Of a stretch of 64,000 nucleotides of DNA, positions 7,950 through 17,161 are shown piece after piece (position 1 is the stretch's first letter; each line of letters opens with the position of its first letter). A model generated the notes under the pieces. The model made no database searches, had not been told where the DNA came from, and was given only the letters and a program-made list of their open reading frames with translations. This DNA comes from Altererythrobacter sp. (GTDB lineage Bacteria; Pseudomonadota; Alphaproteobacteria; Sphingomonadales; Sphingomonadaceae): the NCBI GenBank assembly GCA_017308255.1, contig JAFKFN010000003.1:62001-126000 (forward strand). Direction: 5' to 3'. The translations under genes and the position numbers were made by a program.

Positions 7950-9200
7950 ATGCCTAAGCGCGTTCCAGCCCTCTCGGCCCTTCAGATATCGAGGGTTCGG
8001 CCACACCCTACCAAAGCCGTCGAGCTGGTCGATGGCGCGGTCTCAGGCCTCAGGCTGCGCATCTTGCCGTCTGGGAAGAAGTCGTGGTCGCTCGCAATGC
8101 GGGCCAATGGCGTCATGCGCAGATTCGAAGTCGGGTCCGGGCTTGGGCTTTCAGAGGCGAGGACCAAAGCCGAGGGCCTGCGGCGGAAGATCAAGGAGGG
8201 CGCCGATCCCACTGCCGAAAAGCGCTCGGCACGCCAGAAGGCCATCTCGGCATTGGAAGGAGTGGGGACCTTGGGCTCGGTCATCGATGCCTACTTCACC
8301 ACGGGGAACGGTGCGGGCCTCAAATCGGGAGAGACCCAGAGGAAACACCTCAAGACGTTCTTCAGATCGCTCCTCGGAAAGCCGGCATCGGACGTGCGCT
8401 CATCGCAGCTACAACTCGTGGTAGACGCTCACCCGGCGCGGATTACCGCAGCGCGGGCTGTTGCCTACGTTGGCCCGGTCCTCAAGTGGGCCCGCAAACG
8501 CGATTTGATGCGGGGGCCCTTCGAGCTCGAGAAACCAATCGTCGGCGCTCCCCGGCAGCGCGTCCTCGACGAAGGCGAGCTACGCAAGCTGCTCCTCACG
8601 TTCGATGATGCCTATGGCCGCTGCTGCATGTTTCTCCTGTTGACCGCCGCGCGCCGCAGCGAGGCGGTCCATGCGACGTGGAGTCAGATCGATTTAAAGG
8701 CGAAAACGTGGACGATTCCGGGTGAGGATCGAAAAGACACGAGGGCTCAGGCGCGTCGCAACGGCAAACCGAAGGAGGCACTGATGGTCCCCCTCTCGCA
8801 GCAGGCAGTCGCTCTGCTGAAAGAGACCCACCGGATTGAACGGGCACGTCGAACTAACCTTGAACTTCCGAAGATCTCACCAGCAAAGGATAGGATATTT
8901 GTGACAGACAGTGGCGGACCGCTGATCAACTGGAGCAGGTGGTTGACTGCGAATGCCAAGCGTTCCGGTGTGTCCGGCTGGTCCGCACACGCGCTTCGCC
9001 GAACGGCCGCAACGGTCGCGGGCGACCTCGGCGCGGCGCCCCATGTCATCGCTGCCATGCTCGGCCATTCAAATATCGGCGGACAGCTCGTCGCCGGCTA
9101 CAACAAGTCGCGCTACCGCGATGAGCATGCCTCGATCATCGCCAAGATCGGCCATAGGATAGGCGAGCTACTCGAGAGAACGACCGAAGCCTCGGACTAA
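7950..9200 (+). CDS. int: Tyrosine recombinase (ICE integrase), DUF4102 type
   Basis: Site-specific recombinase of the tRNA-targeting integrase family. The N-terminal DUF4102 domain includes KAVELVDGAVSGLRLRILPSGKKSW; a SAM-like core-binding region follows, then the catalytic domain. Catalytic residues seen are Arg in TAARRSEAVHATW (about 234), His-x-x-Arg in HALRRT (about 346), His in LGHSNIGG and the nucleophilic Tyr in YNKSRY (about 382). All are present, so it is probably active. About 416 residues from the ATG at 7950; a GTG at 7938 is possible. The gene points into the element. No excisionase is recognised beside it. Confidence 0.93.
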   Translation: MPKRVPALSALQISRVRPHPTKAVELVDGAVSGLRLRILPSGKKSWSLAMRANGVMRRFEVGSGLGLSEARTKAEGLRRKIKEGADPTAEKRSARQKAISALEGVGTLGSVIDAYFTTGNGAGLKSGETQRKHLKTFFRSLLGKPASDVRSSQLQLVVDAHPARITAARAVAYVGPVLKWARKRDLMRGPFELEKPIVGAPRQRVLDEGELRKLLLTFDDAYGRCCMFLLLTAARRSEAVHATWSQIDLKAKTWTIPGEDRKDTRAQARRNGKPKEALMVPLSQQAVALLKETHRIERARRTNLELPKISPAKDRIFVTDSGGPLINWSRWLTANAKRSGVSGWSAHALRRTAATVAGDLGAAPHVIAAMLGHSNIGGQLVAGYNKSRYRDEHASIIAKIGHRIGELLERTTEASD

Positions 9201-9493
9201 GCTGCCGACGTCCACGCCGATCTCGGTGGCCCGACAACGACTAGGTCCCCTTCTCAGTCGATGAATGAAGCGATCGCCCCCGAAACCCGCCGTCATCTAC
9301 GATCGCGATGTGCATTTGCCGTACGAAAGTCTTCCGAATGCGCAATATCGTTCCCGATCGATGAACCGCACAACTGGGTGCGTCCGGCCACAACTCTGCA
9401 AGAGACCCATCTCCTGAGCGGCTGTAAATCCGAGCCATAAAACTGTAATGAAAGCATGCAAACTTCCTGCGTCCACAGACACAGGAGAAAAAG

Positions 9494-9856
9494 ATGCGAC
9501 TCACCTACGACGTCGTCGAGAGGGCGCGGGATGCCATTCAAGTCGCCCCTAAGCAGGCTCCAAAGGAGCCAACAATCACAAAAACCAGAGCCATCTGGAT
9601 GCTATCCGAGGAGATCGAGACACTCCTGGGTGAGAAGAACTATACCTTCGATCAAGCGGCCGCTCTTCTCGAAGAGGCAGGCATTGGGATAGCTCCCTCC
9701 ACGTTGAAGCAAGTGCTTTACGATGCCAGGAACAGGCGGGCGCGCGAGCAGGAAGCCGCAGATTCACCGGGCGCTCAGTCGCCGGTCCAAGAAATGCCGG
9801 GCAGCTCTCTCGGTGAACAGTTATCCCAAATGAAAGAAGATCAGGAATTGAATTGA
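9494..9856 (+). CDS. Hypothetical small element protein
   Basis: A 120-residue protein with a helical central region (TKTRAIWMLSEEIETLLGEK, then AALLEEAGIGIAPSTLKQVL) that looks like an HTH-type fold followed by a basic helix (YDARNRRAREQ), and a disordered, acidic C-terminus. It resembles small mobilization or accessory DNA-binding proteins of conjugative elements, but I cannot assign a family. An AGGAGAAAAAG ribosome site directly precedes the ATG. The 293 bp between the integrase and this gene show no other coding signal. Confidence 0.6.
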   Translation: MRLTYDVVERARDAIQVAPKQAPKEPTITKTRAIWMLSEEIETLLGEKNYTFDQAAALLEEAGIGIAPSTLKQVLYDARNRRAREQEAADSPGAQSPVQEMPGSSLGEQLSQMKEDQELN

Positions 9857-9873
9857 TCCTTAGGCGTCTAGTT

Positions 9874-9891
9874 ATGACAACAAAATGACAA
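9874..9891 (-). promoter_or_regulatory. Candidate Pho box upstream of lipoprotein/TonB-receptor genes
   Basis: On the minus strand two TTGTCAT half-sites sit 11 bp apart (TTGTCAT-TTTG-TTGTCAT), the spacing and sequence expected of a PhoB box. A plus-strand ATGTCAT at 9896-9902 and a CTGTCAC at 9936-9942 add further half-sites. The group lies in the 177-bp gap before the lipoprotein gene at 10034, so PhoB control of that gene and of the receptor is plausible. The orientation is opposite to the gene, which lowers confidence. Confidence 0.5.
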
Positions 9892-10033
9892 TTGAATGTC
9901 ATAGGGGCAACATTCGGTCCTTCTCCGAGCCAAATCTGTCACATTAGTATAACAAGCGCCCCCTAGCGCTGATGCGAGCCGCGGTGGCCGATTCGCCGCA
10001 GCGGTAGTCTTGTATCAACTCTAGGGGCTCGTC

Positions 10034-11536
10034 ATGCTGCATATTCGCAAGTTGCTTCTTCTCGCCACTGCCATTCCTCTCGCAGCCTGCGGACCCGATG
10101 ATGTTGCGTCGCCCGGCGAAGGAGGCTTCGTCGGCGGACCCGCGCCCGCCCCGTCGCCGACCCCATCTCCGACTCCGACGCCCGGACCCGGCACTCCTGC
10201 GGCGAGCTGCCCCGATGGCACCGCCAATGTGGGCGTGATCGCCAATCGGCGCAATTGCCAGATCTCGGGTGTCATTACCGGCAGCCGGACGCTGCAGAAC
10301 CTACCCGGCGTAATCTATTCGCTTTCCGGCCGCGTGCAGGTCGGCAACGACGTCGGCGGCGGCGGCAGCGCCCCGGGCGGTGCGCAGGGCATTCTTACGA
10401 TCGAGCCCGGCACGGTGATCTTCGGGTCCTCTGGCGCCGACTTCCTGCTGATCAACCGCGGATCGCAGATCTTCGCTGAGGGAACCGCCACCAATCCCAT
10501 CATCTTCACCAGCCGGCAGAACATCGAAGGCACGGCGACCGCCGATTCGATCGGCCAGTGGGGCGGGATCGTCATCCTCGGCCGCGCGCCGACCAGCGAC
10601 TGCATCGGCGGCAACACGCAGGGCGGCTCGGTCGATTGCCAGGCTGCGGTCGAAGGCGTCAGCAATGCGTTCTTCGGCGGTGCCACGCCGGCCGACAACA
10701 GCGGGCGCCTGAGGTACCTCCAGGTACGCTATTCCGGGTTCGAAGTAGCGCCCGGCAACGAGCTCAATGGCATCACGCTGGGCGGCATCGGCAGCGGCAC
10801 GACCATCGAATACGTCCAGGTCACGAACAGCTCAGATGACGGTATCGAGTGGTTCGGCGGAACGGTGAACGGCAGGTATCTCGTGTTCACCGGCAACGAT
10901 GACGACAGCCTGGACATGGATCTCGGATTCAAGGGCGCGCTGCAGTTCGTCATCGCAGTCCAGCGCGATACCGGCGGCGATCGTATCATTGAGGGCGACA
11001 GCCCCGGTAACGAGAACAGCACGCCGCGCACGCATCCCCGAATTGCCAACGCCACCTTCATCAGCCGGAGGCCGAGCGATGCGCTGCTGCTGCGCGGCGG
11101 GATGGATCTGACCCTCCTCAACTCCGTGGTTACCGGAAGCCCTGTCTGCCTCGACGTCGACGGGGTCGGGACGATGCAAGCGGCCGGAAGCGCCGCCGAA
11201 GAGGCCGGGCCGCCCCGGTTCGAGTCGGTGTTCTTCTCATGCGCGACGGCGTTCCGAGACGAAAGCGACATCGCGGGCGCTCAAATCGCGGCGGCGTTCA
11301 ATGCCGGAGCGAACAACGTGGCCAACGGCACTTCGACCCTGACCAACCTGTTCGTGAACGGGAGCAACGAGACAGGCGTGAGCGCCTTCAACCTGACCGC
11401 CATCAGCAGCTACTTCACGCCGACAAACTACATCGGCGCCGTGCGAAACAGTAGCGACCTGTGGTTCCAGGGCTGGACCTGCGGGCTCGGCTTCAACACC
11501 CCGAGCTGCACCGCCATCCCCGGCAACGCTTCCTGA
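10034..11536 (+). CDS. Predicted lipoprotein, beta-rich, unknown function
   Basis: A 500-residue lipoprotein: signal sequence with lipobox LAAC (Cys about residue 19), a Pro/Ser/Thr linker with repeated PTPSPTP (about 36-52), then a Gly/Asn-rich region with repeated short beta-like units (PGTVIFGSSGADFLLINRGS, WGGIVILGRAP, GTTIEYVQVTNSSDDG) that suggests a right-handed beta-helix. Such proteins often sit beside TonB-dependent receptors, and here the receptor gene begins 74 bp downstream on the same strand. The likely location is the outer membrane, perhaps as a surface partner of the receptor. Function is not known to me; the receptor/phosphate context is the only hint. Confidence 0.75.
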   Translation: MLHIRKLLLLATAIPLAACGPDDVASPGEGGFVGGPAPAPSPTPSPTPTPGPGTPAASCPDGTANVGVIANRRNCQISGVITGSRTLQNLPGVIYSLSGRVQVGNDVGGGGSAPGGAQGILTIEPGTVIFGSSGADFLLINRGSQIFAEGTATNPIIFTSRQNIEGTATADSIGQWGGIVILGRAPTSDCIGGNTQGGSVDCQAAVEGVSNAFFGGATPADNSGRLRYLQVRYSGFEVAPGNELNGITLGGIGSGTTIEYVQVTNSSDDGIEWFGGTVNGRYLVFTGNDDDSLDMDLGFKGALQFVIAVQRDTGGDRIIEGDSPGNENSTPRTHPRIANATFISRRPSDALLLRGGMDLTLLNSVVTGSPVCLDVDGVGTMQAAGSAAEEAGPPRFESVFFSCATAFRDESDIAGAQIAAAFNAGANNVANGTSTLTNLFVNGSNETGVSAFNLTAISSYFTPTNYIGAVRNSSDLWFQGWTCGLGFNTPSCTAIPGNAS

Positions 11537-11610
11537 TCACAGGGCACCAGAGGGCGGCGCGCTCGGGGCGGCCGCCCTCCAACTTATCTGCAAAATATCT
11601 AGGGGTAATC

Positions 11611-14313
11611 ATGAGGTCTCTCGCCGCCTTCGGAAGCCTGCTCTTCCTGTCCACCGCTCTGGTCCCGCCCGCGGCGCTCGCGCAGGAGGCGGGCGCCAGC
11701 GAGACGCCACCAGCAACCCCCGAAACAATTCCGGACTCCGAGGATAGCGATCTGGAGATCTCGACGCCCGGAGCCGACTTTGGCAGCGAGATCATCGTTA
11801 CCGGCCGCTATATTCCAGACCCCGTCCGCTCCACGGCTGAGGTGGTTTCCGTGTTATCTTCGGCGGATATCGCTCGAACGGGCGAAGGCGACATCGCCGG
11901 CGCCCTTCAGCGAGTGACGGGCCTCAGCGTCGTCGACGGCGGCTTCGTCTACGTCCGGGGCCTCGGCGAACGCTATTCGCTGGCTCTGTTGAATGGTTCG
12001 CCTTTGCCGTCCCCCGACCCTTTGCGGCGCGTCGTCCCACTCGACATCTTCCCCACAGATCTCATCGGGAGCTCGGTGGTCCAGAAGAGCTACTCGGTGA
12101 ATTATCCGGGTGAGTTCGGCGGCGGGGTGATCAACCTGACCACACGCTCGGTCCCGCGCGAGCCCTTTTTCAAGTTCGGGTTCAGCGTGGGCGCCGATTC
12201 CGAGACCACCGGCCAGCTCGGATATTCGTATTACGGGAGCGACACCGACTTTACGGGGTTCGACGACGGTACGCGCGACATCCCCGCGGACCTGCAGGCC
12301 GCAATTGGCAGCGGCAATCTCGTGGTCATCGGCGAGAACTTCAGCGAAGCGCAGATCAAGGATTTCACCGCGAGCCTGGTGAACGCGCCAACCACCTTGA
12401 TCCAGCGCCTTGGCGACATTCCGGCCAACGTCGGTCTGGATTTCAGCGGCGGCACTTCGTTCGACGTCGGTGCGATGCGGATCGGCGTGATCGCAGCCGC
12501 CAACTACAGCAACTCGTGGCAGACCCGAAGCGGCATCCAGCAGGTTTCCGGCGGCGCGTCGGCCGGCGAGGATGGCGAAGAGGTTCTGCGGCCTGACGTC
12601 GATTACCGCTTCCTGTCGACCGAAAACCGCCTCGTCGCCAGCGGGTTGCTTGGTCTCGGCGTGGAGGTCGGCGACCACGTCCTGCGCTGGACCAACCTGT
12701 ATATCCGCGACACGGTGAAAGAAGCGCGCATTCAGGCCGGGACGGACGAGATCAACATCGGCACCGACGAGATCAACGTGGGCAACACGGCCTGGTTCGA
12801 ACGCCAGCTGATCGATACCCAATTCGTCGGTGAATTCGAGTTCGATCCGGTCAGCATCGACATCCGCGGTACGTACGCGAACTCGCAGCGTGAATCTCCC
12901 TACGAGCGCTCGATCAGCTATCGCTACAGCGAGGCGGCGGGCGATTTCGTGAACGATCTGCGCGCCAATGGGCAATATGCCCGCATCGCGTTCAGCAATC
13001 TCGACGACAACGTGTACGCCGGGTCGATCGACGTCAGCTACAAGCTGCCGATCGGCATTCCGGCCTCGCTGACGGCGGGTTATGCCTACTACAAGAACGA
13101 TCGCGCGGCGACGCGCCGCGATTTTCGCTACACGCCGCTGACCGCGCTGCCGTTCCTCGTGACTCAGGAGCGTCCGGACTATCTGCTGTCCGACTACAAC
13201 GTCTACAACTACGATATCGTCATCGGCGATGTGTCCGGATCGGCGGGCGCCGCGGCTTACCAGGCCGAACTCGAGGTGCACGCCGGTTACATCCAGGCCG
13301 AGGCGGAAATCGTGCCGCAGGTTCGCGCGACGATTGGCGTTCGATACGAGGACGGCGTTCAGAGCGTGACGCCGCTCGACCTGTTCGGTCTCGGCGGCGG
13401 CGATACAATTCCGTCGCTGATCGAGAACGACTATTTCCTGCCGGCGGCCACGGTGACCTGGAATTTCCTCGACGACATGCAAGTGCGCCTGCATGCGTCG
13501 AAGACAATTGCCCGGCCCCAGTTTCGCGAGCTCGCGCCGCAGCAATACCAGGATACCGACACGGACCGGACCTTCATCGGCAACCAGTTCCTGACCGATA
13601 CGACACTGTTCAACGCGGAAGCGCGCTACGAATGGTACTTCGGTCGCAACGATCGCCTCTCGGCTGCCGGGTTCTACAAGAAGCTCGACCGACCGATCGA
13701 GAACGTCGCCTTTACCCAGGGGGGCACGTTCTTCACGACATTTGCCAACGCCCCCAGCGCCGATCTCTACGGATTCGAGATCGAAGCCCAGCGTTCCATT
13801 GCTCTGGACGGGTTGAACTCGCCGATCTTCGCGACCCGCGATCTGGTGCTGATCGGGAACTACACCTACTCGCAGTCGAAGATCAAAGTCGGGCCGGACG
13901 ACACTACGATCCCCGTCGGCAGCGGCGGCGTTCCAGCCGCAGCGAGCGACTACTTCGTCGACGGAACGCCGCTGACCGGTCAGTCCAAGCACCTGGTCAA
14001 CCTGCAGATCGGGCTGGAGAACACCGACCGGCTGTCGCAGCAGACGATCCTGGTCAGCTACGCCAGTCGCCGGGTGACCAATCGCGGTCCGTCAGGCCAG
14101 CCGGACCTCATCGAGGAGCCAGGGCTGCGGCTCGATTTTGTCGCGCGCGAAGGTGTCAGCCTGTTCGGCACCGAGACGGAACTGAAGCTGGAAGTCCGCA
14201 ACATCACCGGCGAGAACTATGAGGAATACCAGATCCTCAACACCAGCCGGATCGACAACAACACCTACGATCTCGGCCGAACAGTCAGTGTCGGCCTCGC
14301 CGTCTCGTTCTGA
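11611..14313 (+). CDS. TonB-dependent outer-membrane receptor
   Basis: A 900-residue TonB-dependent receptor. It has a signal peptide cleaved after ALA (LVPPAALAQE), a TonB-box-like EIIVTGR stretch, a plug domain (about 65-200, with VYVRGLGERYSLALLNGSPL), then a long beta-barrel ending in aromatic Phe (VGLAVSF), as expected for outer-membrane insertion. The frame is open upstream to 11461, but the ATG at 11611 starts a proper signal peptide. It lies between the beta-rich lipoprotein and a PstS-like gene, which suggests import of a phosphorus compound; the substrate is an inference. It needs a TonB system such as the one encoded outside the element at 6022-6768. Confidence 0.9.
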   Translation: MRSLAAFGSLLFLSTALVPPAALAQEAGASETPPATPETIPDSEDSDLEISTPGADFGSEIIVTGRYIPDPVRSTAEVVSVLSSADIARTGEGDIAGALQRVTGLSVVDGGFVYVRGLGERYSLALLNGSPLPSPDPLRRVVPLDIFPTDLIGSSVVQKSYSVNYPGEFGGGVINLTTRSVPREPFFKFGFSVGADSETTGQLGYSYYGSDTDFTGFDDGTRDIPADLQAAIGSGNLVVIGENFSEAQIKDFTASLVNAPTTLIQRLGDIPANVGLDFSGGTSFDVGAMRIGVIAAANYSNSWQTRSGIQQVSGGASAGEDGEEVLRPDVDYRFLSTENRLVASGLLGLGVEVGDHVLRWTNLYIRDTVKEARIQAGTDEINIGTDEINVGNTAWFERQLIDTQFVGEFEFDPVSIDIRGTYANSQRESPYERSISYRYSEAAGDFVNDLRANGQYARIAFSNLDDNVYAGSIDVSYKLPIGIPASLTAGYAYYKNDRAATRRDFRYTPLTALPFLVTQERPDYLLSDYNVYNYDIVIGDVSGSAGAAAYQAELEVHAGYIQAEAEIVPQVRATIGVRYEDGVQSVTPLDLFGLGGGDTIPSLIENDYFLPAATVTWNFLDDMQVRLHASKTIARPQFRELAPQQYQDTDTDRTFIGNQFLTDTTLFNAEARYEWYFGRNDRLSAAGFYKKLDRPIENVAFTQGGTFFTTFANAPSADLYGFEIEAQRSIALDGLNSPIFATRDLVLIGNYTYSQSKIKVGPDDTTIPVGSGGVPAAASDYFVDGTPLTGQSKHLVNLQIGLENTDRLSQQTILVSYASRRVTNRGPSGQPDLIEEPGLRLDFVAREGVSLFGTETELKLEVRNITGENYEEYQILNTSRIDNNTYDLGRTVSVGLAVSF

Positions 14314-14333
14314 TCGAGCGAGCCGATTGCATG

Positions 14334-14356
14334 CCCGGGCGCGCACCGCGCCCGGG
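14334..14356 (+). terminator. Hairpin terminator after the TonB-dependent receptor
   Basis: Perfect 10-bp stem, CCCGGGCGCG / CGCGCCCGGG, with a 3-nt loop, 20 bp after the receptor stop codon. Only a weak TTGG follows, so termination may be weak or Rho-assisted. Confidence 0.6.
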
Positions 14357-14809
14357 TTGGCCACGCGCAAGACCTTCCTAGCGCGGGCCTTGTACGCATC
14401 GGCGCCCGTGTCGCGCGCACCTGCTAAACCACTTCGCTTTTTGAGCCGGCTGCGGTCGCTTCGATGCTAGCAAGCGACAGGGCATGCTCCGCCGACCTAA
14501 TGGCTGTGCGAAGTCCCAGATTACCGCGGTCGATCGGGCAGAGGCGGACGCTGTCGAGGTGGATGCGCTCTACCCCGGCGACCGCGTCCTTCGAGCCGCC
14601 GGCAGGATCGACCTCGTATTCTAGCGGTCCCGCGGCCAACGCTGGAGTGTCCGGCATACCGGCGCGGCGGTTTCTTTGAGCGCGGTCGAAGCGATGACGT
14701 TCGCGCCGAAACCGCTACGGGAAGACCGGGGTGAAGGACGTCGGCGCGCCGGCGTTCTGGGAGCGAACTGCGACAAGTGGCGCCGGCCGGGGCGCATACG
14801 AGAGAGCTG
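14357..14809. other. Intergenic stretch with no supported gene
   Basis: About 450 bp between the receptor terminator and the hairpin that ends pstS. Short open frames exist on both strands (for example minus 14424-14657, with an LDSVRLCPIDRGNLGLR stretch), but none has a ribosome site or a recognisable family. It may be decayed sequence from an earlier insertion. Confidence 0.4.
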
Positions 14810-14842
14810 TTCCGGAGGATGTGCGGTGCACACCCTCCGGAA
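14810..14842 (-). terminator. Long hairpin at the 3' end of pstS
   Basis: Nearly perfect 33-nt hairpin: TTCCGGAGG pairs with CCTCCGGAA, then after one mismatch TGTGC pairs with GCACA around a GGT loop. It lies 10 bp past the pstS stop on the minus strand. There is no T-run after it, so it may act as an mRNA 3'-end stabiliser as much as a terminator. Confidence 0.55.
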
Positions 14843-14852
14843 TTCGCGCCCA

Positions 14853-15899
14853 TCAGTCGAGATCGACCGCCGACATGGTCACGAGAGTGCTTGCGGCGGC
14901 TTCCGCCTGCGCACGCACCGCAGCCGGCGAAATGATGAGACCGATTCCGGCGAGCGGCCCGCCTTCGGCCGATGCGCTCACCCAGCTCGCCAGGAACTCG
15001 CGCAAGCCGGGGATCGCGTCGACATGAGCCTTCTTGGCATAGACGAACATCTCGCGCGCACCAGGATAGCGGCCTGACGAGATCGTTTCGTAGTTCGGCT
15101 CGATGCCGTTCAACGGCAGACCTTTGAGGCTGCCGAGGTTTTCCTCAAGATAGCTGTACCCGAACACGCCGACGCTGCGTGGGTTCGACTGGAGCTTCTG
15201 GACGATGAGGTTGTCGTTCTCGCCCTGATCGACGTAGGCGCCATCGCTTCGCACTTCGGTGCAGACCTGCTCGAACTTCTCCTCGTCCGCTTCCTTGAGG
15301 CTCTTCATTGCCGGATTGCTTTCGCATCCGACCATCAGGATCAGCTCTTCGAAGGAATCGCGCGTGCCCGACGTCGACGGCGGACCGTACACGAAGATCG
15401 GCTCGGCGGGCAGCGACGGGTCCACGTCGGCCCAGGTCTTGGCTGTCTGGGGTTGCCCGTACGGATTTCTCGCCAGCGCGCGGTAAACCAGCTCGGGCGT
15501 CAACGACAGGCTGATCCCGTCCTTCGCGGAGGCGAGGGCCAGGCCGTCCAGCCCGATCGGGATCTCGATCACCTCGTCTACGCCGTTTGCGAGGCAGTTC
15601 TGGAACTCATCCGGCTTCATCCGGCGCGAGGCATTGGCGATATCCGGGGTGTCCGGACCGATTCCCGCGCAGAACAGATTGATGCCCCCGCCCGTGCCGG
15701 TCGACTCGATGATGGGAGACTTGAAACCGGTATTGGAGCGCGCGAAGTTCTCCGCCACGAGCTTGGCGAACGGGTACACAGTCGATGACCCCACGGCCCG
15801 GACGGAGTCGCGGGACCCGCCGCCTCCAGTGTCACCGCACGACGCAAGCGCCAGCGAGCAGAGCGCCAGCGGGGCCGCCAAGATGTTTGTCATCCGCAT
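14853..15899 (-). CDS. pstS: PstS-like phosphate-binding lipoprotein
   Basis: Periplasmic substrate-binding protein of the PstS/PBP-like type. It has a lipoprotein signal with lipobox ALASC (Cys about 21), then the phosphate-loop region VRAVGSSTVYPFAKLVAE (about 32-50), IIESTGTGGGINLFCAG, and YGPPSTSGTRDSFEEL with the STSGTRD phosphate-contact motif. About 348 residues. The ATG at 15899 has an AGGGA ribosome site; the frame stays open to 15941. No pstCAB or phoU is nearby, so it must work with a host transporter or as a scavenger. A good Pho box lies about 80 bp upstream. Confidence 0.87.
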   Translation of the reverse strand: MRMTNILAAPLALCSLALASCGDTGGGGSRDSVRAVGSSTVYPFAKLVAENFARSNTGFKSPIIESTGTGGGINLFCAGIGPDTPDIANASRRMKPDEFQNCLANGVDEVIEIPIGLDGLALASAKDGISLSLTPELVYRALARNPYGQPQTAKTWADVDPSLPAEPIFVYGPPSTSGTRDSFEELILMVGCESNPAMKSLKEADEEKFEQVCTEVRSDGAYVDQGENDNLIVQKLQSNPRSVGVFGYSYLEENLGSLKGLPLNGIEPNYETISSGRYPGAREMFVYAKKAHVDAIPGLREFLASWVSASAEGGPLAGIGLIISPAAVRAQAEAAASTLVTMSAVDLD

Positions 15900-15979
15900 T
15901 TGAATCGTTCCCTGTTTTCCGAATCCCGATCGTGCCGGCAAAACCGATGATGCTGGCTCGAACCAAATATGGACGGCTG

Positions 15980-15997
15980 ATGACAGGAATGTGACAT
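15980..15997 (-). promoter_or_regulatory. Pho box upstream of pstS
   Basis: Minus-strand ATGTCAC-ATTC-CTGTCAT: two half-sites close to the CTGTCAT consensus, 11 bp apart, 81 bp upstream of the pstS ATG and in the same orientation. This is a near-consensus PhoB binding site, so pstS should be induced by phosphate starvation. Confidence 0.8.
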
Positions 15998-16027
15998 TCG
16001 ACCGCAGTTGGGTGCGAGCAGCGGCCG

Positions 16028-17092
16028 TTAGTTGCGCGCGGACTCACCTCGCTCATCGCGCTTTGGAACGATCGCTGCGGCAAGATCTCGCGCGGTTCTC
16101 GCCGCTCCCATGATGGTCGCCGAGCCGGGACCACACCAGTCGCCATACCCCGCGAGCCAGAGGCGAGGCTCCGCGATGGCACGCTGGCCTGCCACTTCGA
16201 CGCGGCCGTCCTCTCCAACGATTCCGAGCGGGCGCAAATGGTCCAATGCGGGGCGAAATCCGGTGCACCACACGATCGCGTCGATTTTCGTCTCGCTGCC
16301 ATCCGGCCACACGACCCCGTCTTTCGTCATGCGGACGAATGGCCGGACCGAGCGGAGAACCCCGCGCTCGCGAGCTTCCCTGACCGGCGGCACCATCACG
16401 ATGTCGCCGATCCCGCCTATCGGCTCTGCCCCGGGTCCCGCCTTCAGCCGAGCCGTGGCGCGTTCGAACAACACGCGCCCGTCGACGTTGTCCGGAAGAA
16501 AGAGAGGTTCCTTGAGAGTCACCCAGGTAGCGTCGGCAACCTGCGACAGTTCTGCCAGGATCTGGGCCCCGCTGTTCCCGCCACCGACCACGAGGACCTT
16601 CTTGCCGGCGAAGTCGTCGGGCGAGCGATAGTGGGCCGAGTGTAGCTGGACACCTTCGAACGAGTCTCTTCCGGGAACCCGGGGGATGTACGGTTCGGAC
16701 CAGGTTCCGGTCGCACTGACGACCCGCTTGGCCAGATAGTCGCCGCGATCGGTTGTCAGAACGAGGCCGTCATCAGCCCGGCATACCTCGATCACCCTGA
16801 CCGGCCGCTCGATCGGCAACTCGTAGCGCTGCTCATATTGCGTCAGATAGGCGATCGCATCATCGCGTGTCGGAAAGCCTCCATGGTCGGTCGGCGGCAT
16901 CAGCCACCCTGGCAGCGAGCTGTAGCCCGCTGGAGAAAACAGCCGCAGCGAGTCCCAGCCATGCCGCCATGCACCGCCGGGTCCGCCCTCGCTGTCGAGG
17001 ATCAGGAAGTCTGCCCCGGCGCGCCGCAGGTAATAGCCGAGCGCCAAACCCATCTGACCACCGCCGACGATGATGATGTCATGCGCTTTCAA
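16028..17092 (-). CDS. arsO: ArsO-like flavin-dependent monooxygenase
   Basis: FAD/NAD(P)H-binding oxidoreductase with two Rossmann motifs: [11 protein letters not shown] near the N-terminus and [12 protein letters not shown] at about 160. This is the class-B flavin monooxygenase layout, and the VSATGTW stretch fits the family. In ars clusters this family is called ArsO, a putative arsenical-related monooxygenase whose reaction is not firmly known. There is no ATG near the conserved start; I chose TTG at 17092 because GGAG precedes it, giving the N-terminus [12 protein letters not shown]; TTGs at 17107 and 17128 are alternatives. It follows the alkaline phosphatase gene by 69 bp on the same strand, so the two are probably co-transcribed. 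Confidence 0.8.
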   Translation of the reverse strand: MKAHDIIIVGGGQMGLALGYYLRRAGADFLILDSEGGPGGAWRHGWDSLRLFSPAGYSSLPGWLMPPTDHGGFPTRDDAIAYLTQYEQRYELPIERPVRVIEVCRADDGLVLTTDRGDYLAKRVVSATGTWSEPYIPRVPGRDSFEGVQLHSAHYRSPDDFAGKKVLVVGGGNSGAQILAELSQVADATWVTLKEPLFLPDNVDGRVLFERATARLKAGPGAEPIGGIGDIVMVPPVREARERGVLRSVRPFVRMTKDGVVWPDGSETKIDAIVWCTGFRPALDHLRPLGIVGEDGRVEVAGQRAIAEPRLWLAGYGDWCGPGSATIMGAARTARDLAAAIVPKRDERGESARN

Positions 17093-17161
17093 GCGTCGGG
17101 ACTCCAACGAGCGCCGGCTCGGCGGCAACGAGACTTGAGAAAGTGGAAGGCGCCTTCCTGA

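Noticed and set aside
11854-13992. 712-codon minus-strand frame
   Set aside because: Shadow of the TonB-dependent receptor; no signal or motif.
14424-14657. 77-codon minus frame downstream of pstS
   Set aside because: No ribosome site or family; could be a decayed fragment, left as intergenic.
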